The notes under the pieces are model-generated. The model was not told where the DNA came from. It did not search any database and worked only from the letters and a program-made list of their open reading frames with translations. From NCBI GenBank assembly GCA_902616595.1, contig CACMTJ010000010.1, positions 1-41,001 on the forward strand: a stretch of DNA of 41,001 nucleotides. The letters are read 5' to 3'. Source of the stretch: an uncultured Prochlorococcus sp. (lineage in GTDB: Bacteria; Cyanobacteriota; Cyanobacteriia; PCC-6307; Cyanobiaceae). Below, piece after piece: positions 1-6,744 of the stretch; positions within the stretch are counted from its first letter, which is position 1, and every line of letters begins with the position of its first letter. The translations under genes were made by a program, and so were the position numbers.

Positions 1-332
1 GCAGTAGATTATTAACACCTTTTAAGAAAAGTATCTCTCTTTATATAGAACCATCACTCCAATTAGACTTGCATTCTTGGTTTTTTAGTTTTAATACTAT
101 TCGTTGTTTAATGGCTTTGCATGGATTTGAACCTTTTTTTCAAAATAATCATCATGAACAAAATGATTTAATTACTATAGGAAGTAAAAAAACTTTTTTA
201 AAAAGTCCCTTAGGACCTGAAGCTTATTTTGATAATCATGTTGAGGTTTTAGAATTTTTTGAAAGATGGGAAAAAGAATCTCAGAATTATAAATACAGGG
301 ATAGAGGTGGATATAATAATTTTAAAAATTAA
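1..332 (+). CDS. SAM-dependent methyltransferase, C-terminal part (cut by left edge)
   Basis: The reading frame is open from base 3 to the stop at 330-332, so this is the 3' end of a gene that starts outside the window. The visible residues include IEPSLQLDLHSWFFSF followed by a 'GFEPFF' turn. That arrangement is the usual C-terminal part of class I methyltransferases in polysaccharide clusters: a conserved Glu-Pro, a His or Ser in the fold, then a GF turn before the last strands. The SAM-binding part lies outside, so the substrate cannot be judged. It could methylate a sugar or be part of a C-methyltransferase. A TTG at 69 could be mistaken for a start, but the frame continues upstream without a stop. 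Confidence 0.5.
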   Translation, partial: SRLLTPFKKSISLYIEPSLQLDLHSWFFSFNTIRCLMALHGFEPFFQNNHHEQNDLITIGSKKTFLKSPLGPEAYFDNHVEVLEFFERWEKESQNYKYRDRGGYNNFKN

Positions 333-537
333 AATATTTTCCTCAATAATATTAATTTAATTTTTTAAAACTATTAAATAAGAATAATTAAATTATCAAT
401 TTTTATTGTTCTTGAGATAAGTTCTGCAGAAAGAAATTGAAATTAAATCAAAATAAATTAAATTTTTTGTATCATAATTATGGAAATCTGGATCCATATG
501 AAATATAGTTTTAATAAAATATTTTTAAAAATTTAAT

Positions 538-1407
538 TTGCAAAACATCGTATTTAATAACAAGGTACCAAATAAAAAAGATTCTTTATCCAGTGGGAAT
601 TTGTTAATCGTTATTCGTGGACAAACATTTAGAAAAGTTAAATATATTAATATTGATAAATTTTTATGTAAGTCAAGAATTTTCTCTGAATATATACAAA
701 TTTACTGCATAAAATCTTTTATCAAGTATGTTTTTAGGCCGATAAAAGAAACATATCCCAATTTACAAATATCAGTTGAACTTTTAGTTTATCCACATAA
801 AAAAAATGACAAGTTAGTTAAATTGATATCTAATCATTGTGAATGTAAAATAACTAACCTCTCAAAAAACGAAGATAATCAAGTTTCTACTTTTATTAAA
901 TGTATAAATCAAGGTATTAAGCATAATGTAGATGGGCTTTTGATTCTTAGACCTGACTTAGCATTTATACAAAATTTAAATCCCAGAAATCTTAGTGATT
1001 CAATGGCCCTTTTTCAATGGAACCTTCTACATGACAATATTTCGTTGGAAATGGCTGACCAAATTCATTTTCTTGGTAAAAAAACTTTGAAACCTATTTA
1101 TAAAGCCACGTTGCAAAATCCTATTGATGAAAAATGGAAAGGAACTCTACATAACTTTCTAAGATTTACTATGAAAGTTATTCCTAAAGACAAAATAGGA
1201 TACTTAAATTATATTGAAGATCCTAATCCCAATAGAAAAACTTCAAGGGTAGAGATAAGAGGAAATCCAACTGTTGATATGGGTAATCCTCTTTTTCTAT
1301 ATAGTACTCAGATAAGAAAAATATTATTCAGAGAAAATATTTTAAAATTTATCCAATACCTTGTATTAAAGGTATTGGATAAATTTAGAAAAAGAAATTA
1401 TAAATAA
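538..1407 (+). CDS. Hypothetical protein, possibly glycan-biosynthesis related
   Basis: A 289-residue protein I do not recognise. The start is a TTG at 538, because an in-frame stop lies at 526-528 and no ATG occurs before about residue 150. It has no signal peptide or membrane segment and a very basic C-terminus. The central stretch 'DGLLILRPDLAF' (about residues 132-143) resembles the 'R-x-Asp' strand of some uncharacterised polysaccharide-locus proteins (WavE-like), but the match is weak and I would not name a function from it. It lies between a methyltransferase and a sugar-phosphate enzyme, so a role in glycan assembly is only inferred from position. Its last 20 codons overlap a perfect 18-bp inverted repeat (1345-1386). 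Confidence 0.6.
   Translation: MQNIVFNNKVPNKKDSLSSGNLLIVIRGQTFRKVKYINIDKFLCKSRIFSEYIQIYCIKSFIKYVFRPIKETYPNLQISVELLVYPHKKNDKLVKLISNHCECKITNLSKNEDNQVSTFIKCINQGIKHNVDGLLILRPDLAFIQNLNPRNLSDSMALFQWNLLHDNISLEMADQIHFLGKKTLKPIYKATLQNPIDEKWKGTLHNFLRFTMKVIPKDKIGYLNYIEDPNPNRKTSRVEIRGNPTVDMGNPLFLYSTQIRKILFRENILKFIQYLVLKVLDKFRKRNYK
1345..1386. repeat. Perfect 18-bp inverted repeat (hairpin) inside the end of a gene
   Basis: The left arm is 1345-1362 and the right arm is 1369-1386. All 18 bases pair, with a six-base loop (gtatta). The core is CCAATACCTT against AAGGTATTGG, flanked by AAATTTAT-type bases. It lies within the last codons of the preceding coding sequence, which ends at 1407. No T-run follows directly, so it is not a textbook intrinsic terminator. 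It may be a 3' transcript-stabilising hairpin or a recombination or insertion footprint. Confidence 0.8.
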
Positions 1408-1499
1408 TTTATGACAATATTCTTTTTATAAATCTATTTTGAGTAAATTTTTAGTACTAAATAAGCTAAAAAGCATAGAGTAAAATTTAAAATATTTTA

Positions 1500-1738
1500 G
1501 AAGATTGGTTGACTTTTGTGGAAATTGTTATTTAGTAAGTAAAGGAAAAAGCAAGAAAAGTTATTGAGTTTTTAAAAAACAAAAATAATTGGCTATGAAA
1601 TTATTTAAGAAACATAAACTAAAATTTAAAAATCAAATAAGAAAGTAGCTTTATTACTTAAAGAAATAAAATATACCTAAAGATTATCCAGAAAAACTTA
1701 AAAAAATCCTTAAAGAAAAAAATAATTTATGTAAATAA
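1500..1738 (+). pseudogene. Possible decayed coding remnant in the 1408-1829 gap
   Basis: The 422-base stretch between the flanking genes has no intact gene. Part of it reads like degraded coding sequence. Frame 1500-1598 reads EDWLTFVEIVI, two stops, then VKEKARKVIEFLKNKNNWL. An overlapping frame beginning with ATG at 1595 reads through two internal stops to TAA at 1736-1738 and ends with NIPKDYPEKLKKILKEKNN. Heptad-like Lys/Leu/Ile spacing looks protein-like, but this composition also arises easily in A-rich DNA. I cannot name a family. The rest of the gap is A/T-rich with nothing further visible. Confidence 0.25.
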
Positions 1739-1829
1739 AAAAGTTAGGTAAAATTTATTAAAAAAATCTATTTAATCTTAGAAATTTATTAGGTATATAT
1801 TTTTATCCAAATTATAATAATATAATTGT

Positions 1830-3203
1830 TCAAAGATCCTGATTATAGTTTTTAAGAAAATAATTTAGATCCTCAGGAGTTCCAATACCCCACATACCAC
1901 CTTTTTCTATTTCGTTAATAATAATTTTCTTTTTATCTTGTATTGCTTCATTAAAAACTGGGCAAACATAAAATTCATTATTAGTTCTTATATTTTTTTT
2001 AATCATCTGCTCTGCATACTTCACATATTCTGAACCTTTCTTCCACCAGTAAATACCTACAGTTGCATTATTAGAAATAGGTTTTTTTTCGGCGACTTCA
2101 ATCGCATATCCTTCTTCATTTAATTTCACATAGCTCCATTTAGGGTGCGATGCTTTAAACGTCAAAATCCCACCATCTGCTTGACTATTAGAGAATGTAT
2201 AAAGAGTTTTACTTGAATCCCATTGAATAAATTGATCAGAGTTAGCCATTAGCAAAGGCTGGTCATTATTTACAAATTCTTTTGCTAATAATGTTGTACA
2301 TGCTGCTCCTTCAGTTATTCCATCAACTTTTACGATATTGCAATTTGGTGCTATTAAATTTAAAAGATATTTAAGATTATATTTTTCATAATGCTCTTTT
2401 TGAACTATAAATGTATATTTAGCATTGATATTTAAATTATCAACTACCACTTGAATCATAGGCTTACCTTTAACATCAATTAAAGGTTTTGGGAAAGAAT
2501 ATCCTTGAGTCTCAAACCTACTTCCTCTACCTGCCATTGGAATTAAGATATTCATATTTTCACAATTCCAAGTCGTTTTGATTTCTTTTTTATCGAGAAT
2601 TTTTTTAATACTATTAATTTTAGATTGATCAAGATCTTTTCTATTTTCAACAGATATCAAATGACACTTACTATCTAGAGCTCCTTGTCGACCAACAATG
2701 CTGTCTTCGATGATAACAGTATTTTCAGGAATAGCTCCTAAAGTTATCATGCATTTCCAGTACATTTCTGGGTAAGGCTTATTGCGCATTATGTCTTCAT
2801 TAGAAATAAATATATCTATAAATTCTAAAATTCCTAATCTCAGTAAGACAATTTTTACTGTATTTCTGATGCTATTAGATGCTACTGCAATCTTATATCC
2901 TGCATCGATTAGTTGTTGGAAATAATTCATCAACTCATAATCTTTAGAGATTGATTCTTTAAAAATATTTGTAGTATGTCTTTGTTTTTCTTCCCATATT
3001 TTATTGAAATTACTAGGGGATAATCCTTTTTTATCAGATAGGAGCTTTAATTTTTCGCTAGTAGGTAAACCATCATAAATATTTAGATGTTCTTCTCTGC
3101 TTATTTCATATTTTTCCCCTAATGCAAGATTTAGAGCCTTGAAATGATACTCTTTACTATCAATTAATACTCCATCAAGATCAAATATTACAAGTTTTAT
3201 CAC
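1830..3203 (-). CDS. HAD-family phosphatase fused to sugar nucleotidyltransferase
   Basis: A two-domain, 457-residue cytoplasmic protein. Residues 1-215 are a beta-phosphoglucomutase-like HAD hydrolase: DLDGVL with nucleophile Asp8 and acid Asp10, ASNS as motif II, Lys near 142 in NKPYPEMY, and IEDS as motif IV. Residues 217-457 are a nucleotidyltransferase: IPMAGRGSRF, then FPKPLIDVKGKPMI, and a NSDQFI strand in the metal-binding position. The likely logic, by analogy with GmhB and HldE in heptose activation, is removal of one phosphate from a sugar or polyol bisphosphate and nucleotidyl transfer to the remaining one. The substrate is unknown. The start is GTG at 3201-3203, supported by a strong Shine-Dalgarno site. 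It is transcribed divergently from the GDPD-like gene. Confidence 0.85.
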   Translation of the reverse strand: MIKLVIFDLDGVLIDSKEYHFKALNLALGEKYEISREEHLNIYDGLPTSEKLKLLSDKKGLSPSNFNKIWEEKQRHTTNIFKESISKDYELMNYFQQLIDAGYKIAVASNSIRNTVKIVLLRLGILEFIDIFISNEDIMRNKPYPEMYWKCMITLGAIPENTVIIEDSIVGRQGALDSKCHLISVENRKDLDQSKINSIKKILDKKEIKTTWNCENMNILIPMAGRGSRFETQGYSFPKPLIDVKGKPMIQVVVDNLNINAKYTFIVQKEHYEKYNLKYLLNLIAPNCNIVKVDGITEGAACTTLLAKEFVNNDQPLLMANSDQFIQWDSSKTLYTFSNSQADGGILTFKASHPKWSYVKLNEEGYAIEVAEKKPISNNATVGIYWWKKGSEYVKYAEQMIKKNIRTNNEFYVCPVFNEAIQDKKKIIINEIEKGGMWGIGTPEDLNYFLKNYNQDL

Positions 3204-3209
3204 TAGATA

Positions 3210-3217
3210 CTCCTCTC
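3210..3217 (-). promoter_or_regulatory. Strong ribosome binding site that fixes the GTG start
   Basis: On the minus strand the sequence GAGAGGAG sits six bases before the GTG at 3203. Such a strong anti-SD match is rare in this window and decides the start of the HAD-nucleotidyltransferase gene. Confidence 0.7.
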
Positions 3218-3324
3218 TAATAAAAATTTATAAATAAATTTATTTTGAAAAATGTACTCATAAAAATAATACTACATGTTAATTTAAATAGATACAAAAA
3301 GTATAAAATTTTAAAAATTAATCA

Positions 3325-3783
3325 ATGAAAATTATTGCGCATAGAGCCAATATAAATGGTCCAAGTAGTAAAAATGAAAATCAAAAATCTAGTATAAGAA
3401 ATTGCATAGATTTTGGCTACGATGTCGAAATTGATATAAGACTAATAGGTGGGAAATTGTATTTGGGACATAATAAACCTGAAGTTACAATAACAAAAGA
3501 TGAACTAATAATGATTAAAAATAAAGTTTGGGTTCATTGTAAAAACCTAGAGGCCTTGTCTTTTTTTAAGCAAATAGATGAAGGATTTAATTTTTTTTGG
3601 CATGAAAAAGATTCTTACACTCTTACAAGTAAAGGATATATTTGGGCATATCCAGGGAAACAACTATCTTCAGAATGTATATGCGTAATGCCAGAACTTA
3701 ATTGTCCTGTAAATAATATTAAAGACTTAATAAATTCATCTATTTCAGGCATTTGCACTGATTATCCAAATTTATTTGATTAA
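3325..3783 (+). CDS. Short glycerophosphodiester phosphodiesterase-like protein
   Basis: A 152-residue protein with the GDPD active-site pattern: His6-Arg7 near the N-terminus (IIAHRA), Glu35 and Asp37 in VEIDIR, and His49 in LYLGHN. Known GDPDs use equivalent His/Glu/Asp/His residues with a divalent metal to hydrolyse glycerol-phosphodiesters. At about 150 residues it is much shorter than the usual 230-260, so the TIM barrel is either compact or incomplete. It lacks a signal peptide, so it probably acts in the cytoplasm. It is divergent from the HAD-nucleotidyltransferase, which may act on a related phospho-polyol. The catalytic assignment follows from the motifs; the real substrate is not visible. 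Confidence 0.7.
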   Translation: MKIIAHRANINGPSSKNENQKSSIRNCIDFGYDVEIDIRLIGGKLYLGHNKPEVTITKDELIMIKNKVWVHCKNLEALSFFKQIDEGFNFFWHEKDSYTLTSKGYIWAYPGKQLSSECICVMPELNCPVNNIKDLINSSISGICTDYPNLFD

Positions 3784-3986
3784 AATTTTAAATTGATCTC
3801 TTTATTTTCAAAATAATATTCTTAATTTATAATTTTGGTGAAATAATAAAAATCAAACAATTTATAAGCTTTATAAAATTCATTTTTTAGACTATCGATA
3901 ATTTGTTTTCTAAAATAGTTTCAGATAAGTTCAAGAATTAAAAAAAAATTAATCAAAGGATTAGAATTAAATTAATAATTTATTAG

Positions 3987-4799
3987 ATGATTATTAACAA
4001 TATTCAAAATTCAATAATACAATTACTCCCTGCTTTAAAAACAAGGGAAATGATTGGTAGTTCTCAAGGTCTGATAGCTTGCATGCCTAAAACTGGAAGC
4101 ACTTTTCTAAAAAAAAAGTTATTTTGCCTTGAAAACGTAAAGTTAACAAGTTACCGCAAAAATTTTTATCGTTCAGAACAAGAATTAGAGGATGATCAAA
4201 TAAGGAAGGTTTATTTAAGAAATTTAAATTCAGATCTTATAGCTCAACATCATGTTAGATGTAACACTAATACTATTCAATTAATTAATAAATACAAAAT
4301 AAAAACAATTGTTCTAGTAAGGAACATTAAAGATATTCTTGTATCAATGGCTGATCATGTCGAAAATACTTCTCCAGTATGGCCAATGTACTATTTAGAT
4401 GACTTAATTTTAAAAGAAATAAAAAGCAAAAATATCTCTGTATTATCTGCCGTTACTGCTCTTTGTACTCCATGGTTGATTTCCTTTTATTTATCATGGA
4501 AAAAAGAATCTAAATTTATTAACAAAGGATTCGAACCTTATTTTGTTAATTATGAGCAATTATTTAGTAACAAAGTTGAATATATACAAAAAATAGCAAA
4601 TTTTTTAAATTTCAAAAATGATATCTCTACTATTGAGAAAGGACTAAAAAGAAATGATCATTTTACTAGATTTAATAAAGGTATTTCAGGAAGAGGTAAA
4701 GAGGAATTTGAGAAAGATAAAATGGCTAGTATTTATTTGGAAAATGTATTATTTTTTTATTCTAAAGACAACTATGAAGATATCAAAAATATAATTTAA
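3987..4799 (+). CDS. PAPS-dependent sulfotransferase family protein
   Basis: A 270-residue protein with both PAPS-binding signatures of the sulfotransferase fold: a 5'-phosphosulfate loop PKTGSTFLKK at residues 34-43, and a 3'-phosphate strand LVRNIKDILVSMADH at about 110-124, with Arg112 and Ser120 in the expected places. The C-terminal stretch 'RFNKGISGRGKEEF' matches the 'F-x-K-G-x-x-G' PAPS loop of this family. No membrane anchor is seen, so it is likely cytoplasmic. In this setting it would sulfate a sugar of the surface polysaccharide. There is a gap of about 200 bases on the 5' side and 140 on the 3' side, so it may be its own transcription unit. Confidence 0.85.
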   Translation: MIINNIQNSIIQLLPALKTREMIGSSQGLIACMPKTGSTFLKKKLFCLENVKLTSYRKNFYRSEQELEDDQIRKVYLRNLNSDLIAQHHVRCNTNTIQLINKYKIKTIVLVRNIKDILVSMADHVENTSPVWPMYYLDDLILKEIKSKNISVLSAVTALCTPWLISFYLSWKKESKFINKGFEPYFVNYEQLFSNKVEYIQKIANFLNFKNDISTIEKGLKRNDHFTRFNKGISGRGKEEFEKDKMASIYLENVLFFYSKDNYEDIKNII

Positions 4800-4904
4800 T
4801 ATTATAAAGTTTATTTATGTTATTCATTATTTCTTTTTTAAATTTAAAATTGTTTAACTGTCTAATTCTATGAAAAACCATAGTTAACAAATCTATAAAT
4901 TCCT

Positions 4905-4910
4905 TATAAC
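4905..4910 (+). promoter_or_regulatory. Candidate -10 box for the cytidylyltransferase operon
   Basis: TATAAC lies 29 bases before the ATG at 4940. No convincing -35 is visible. Weak, because such words are common in AT-rich DNA. Confidence 0.25.
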
Positions 4911-4939
4911 ATTTATTAATATATTATTAATAAAAAAAA

Positions 4940-5647
4940 ATGAATAAAAAAAAGGTACTATTCGTTGTTCCTGCCAGATCTGGTAGTAAGGGAATCAAAG
5001 ATAAGAATATTCAAATTTGTGGAAATGACACTTTATTGCGATTGAGCATTAATATCTGCAAAAGTGTTGAAATCGATTCACACATTTTTGTCTCTACAGA
5101 TAGTGAAAAATATATTCAACATGTTGCAGATTTAATTAATAACAAACATCTTTTAAGACCTAATTATTTATCTGGAGATCAAGTAGGAGATATTGAAGTC
5201 TTAACACATGCTTTACATGCTTGCGAAGCTTTATATCAGCAAGAATATTCTTGTATTGTAATGGTTCAGCCAACATCTCCATTAAGAAAAATTAAAAATA
5301 TCAATGATTGTATTGAGGCTGTATTGAAAAATGGCTTTTCATCTGCACTTACTGCTCATAAAGTTGATTTAAAGTATCATCCACTTAAATCGCTTAAGCT
5401 TTGCGAAGATAATCTTGTAGAACCTTACTTAAGTGATTCTTCAAAAATAATTAGTAGGCAGCAATTGGATAGTACTTATATAAGGAATGGAGCCTGTTAT
5501 GCTATTAAACCAGATCATTTATGTTTAAAAAAATCATTTTTTAAAGGTAAAACTAAATTAATAGAAACTGAAGAAATGATAAGTATTGATTCACAATATG
5601 AACTAGATTATTGTTCGAAATTATTAAAAAATAAAAATCAAATTTAA
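4940..5647 (+). CDS. Acylneuraminate (nonulosonate) cytidylyltransferase-like
   Basis: A 235-residue cytoplasmic enzyme of the NeuA/PseF/LegF family, which joins CMP to a nonulosonic acid. The N-terminal CTP loop is PARSGSKGIKDKN, followed by FVSTDSEKY, LRPNYLSGD, VQPTSPLR and late SRQQLDSTYIRNGACYAI. All of these are standard for the family, and the length is normal for a single-domain synthetase. It heads a same-strand run with an oxidoreductase, a NeuB-type synthase and a HAD phosphatase, which supports CMP-activation of the sugar acid they make. Kdo-type KdsB is less likely, since the RRQ-like SRQQ and NGA motifs fit NeuA better. The exact nonulosonate is not predictable. Confidence 0.85.
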   Translation: MNKKKVLFVVPARSGSKGIKDKNIQICGNDTLLRLSINICKSVEIDSHIFVSTDSEKYIQHVADLINNKHLLRPNYLSGDQVGDIEVLTHALHACEALYQQEYSCIVMVQPTSPLRKIKNINDCIEAVLKNGFSSALTAHKVDLKYHPLKSLKLCEDNLVEPYLSDSSKIISRQQLDSTYIRNGACYAIKPDHLCLKKSFFKGKTKLIETEEMISIDSQYELDYCSKLLKNKNQI

Positions 5648-5678
5648 ATTAAAAATTTATTAAGTTGATTACTTAGGT

Positions 5679-5684
5679 TATAGT
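5679..5684 (+). promoter_or_regulatory. Candidate -10 box before the oxidoreductase gene
   Basis: TATAGT lies 20 bases upstream of the ATG at 5704, in a 56-base spacer. Weak evidence. It could give an internal start in the nonulosonate operon. Confidence 0.2.
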
Positions 5685-5703
5685 AAAAAGTAAAATCATT
5701 TAT

Positions 5704-6744
5704 ATGAAAGCTAGAGTATTTGGTGCTGGGTCAATTGGTAATCATATTACATATGCCTTAAAAAGTATTAAATATGATGTAGAGGTTGTTGATGTCGATG
5801 ATGCCGCTCTATTAAGAATGAAGAGTCAGATTTATCCATCAAGGTATAAAAAATGGGATGAATCTATAAATTTATTATCAAAACCTAGTAAAGATTTTGT
5901 TGATTTAGAGATTATAGGAACCCCCCCAGATACCCATGCTGAAATCCTCTTAGAAGGAATAAAGGCCAATAGAGCTAGAGCATGGCTTGTAGAAAAGCCA
6001 TTTACTTATCCAGATATCAAACATATAAATGATTTGAAGAATCATTTAAAAGGTTTTGAGGACAGAGTTTATGTTGGTTATAATCACTCTGTTGCACCTG
6101 CTTTTTTAGATCTTTTAAAAGAATTAAAAAATAAAAAGAATATTACAAAAATTTATTGTAATTGGCTTGAACATTGGGGTGGTATTTTTAAAGCTCATCC
6201 TTGGTTAAGTGGTCCAGAAGATTCTTATTTGGGATTTTCAAAAAGAGGAGGGGGCTCGTTAATGGAGCATAGTCATGGCTTTCACATGCTCCTTATTGTA
6301 ATGAATCAACTTGACTTGAAAATTAATAAAACTAATTTCTGTATAAATCAAGACTTGAGTAATACTTATGATAAGTATGTAAATATTGTTTTTACTCTAG
6401 AGAATGGTTCGGAAAATTTAATTGCTACCTATACAACAGATGTATTAACAAAAGATGTATCAAAGAAAATTGTTGTAGAGACTGACAAGGAATTATTTTC
6501 GGTTGAATTTGGGGCGAATAATGGAAGCTGTGACGTTTTTCAAAAGAAAACTGAAAATCAAGATTCATATAAAATTTACAAAAAAACCAGACCTGATGAT
6601 TTTAAATATGAAGTAGCTGTGCTTGATGATATTCTAAATGGAGGATCTCCTGAATTTAAAGAAAATCTTTCATGTTTATGGGGTTTAGAGGTTTCTAATT
6701 TATGCTCACAAATACTTACAAATAATATAAATTATGGAAAATAA
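5704..6744 (+). CDS. Gfo/Idh/MocA family NAD(P)-dependent oxidoreductase
   Basis: A 346-residue two-domain dehydrogenase. The N-terminal Rossmann fold opens with VFGAGSIGNH (residues 5-14) and ends with the diagnostic VEKPF, which carries the substrate-contacting Lys. The C-terminal alpha/beta domain has the GGGSLMEHSHGFHML region that supplies the catalytic His. These enzymes oxidise or reduce a hydroxyl or keto group on a sugar or sugar acid. The 3' end overlaps the NeuB-cupin gene by 11 bases, which implies translational coupling and a shared pathway. A tract of seven C residues (5921-5927) encodes part of the cofactor-domain TPPDTH motif. Confidence 0.88.
   Translation: MKARVFGAGSIGNHITYALKSIKYDVEVVDVDDAALLRMKSQIYPSRYKKWDESINLLSKPSKDFVDLEIIGTPPDTHAEILLEGIKANRARAWLVEKPFTYPDIKHINDLKNHLKGFEDRVYVGYNHSVAPAFLDLLKELKNKKNITKIYCNWLEHWGGIFKAHPWLSGPEDSYLGFSKRGGGSLMEHSHGFHMLLIVMNQLDLKINKTNFCINQDLSNTYDKYVNIVFTLENGSENLIATYTTDVLTKDVSKKIVVETDKELFSVEFGANNGSCDVFQKKTENQDSYKIYKKTRPDDFKYEVAVLDDILNGGSPEFKENLSCLWGLEVSNLCSQILTNNINYGK
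5921..5927. repeat. C7 homopolymer inside the oxidoreductase gene
   Basis: Seven consecutive C residues encode Thr-Pro-Pro in the Rossmann domain. GC homopolymers of this length are conspicuous in such AT-rich DNA and are possible slippage sites. Confidence 0.6.

Noticed and set aside
480-536. 18-codon frame ahead of the hypothetical protein
   Set aside because: It ends just before the TTG start, has no SD, and its length and composition are as expected by chance.
4850-4890. Nested inverted repeats (TTGTTTAAC/GTTAACAA around CTATG/CATAG)
   Set aside because: Short arms with mismatch in AT-rich DNA and no following T-run, so they are not convincing as a terminator or attenuator.
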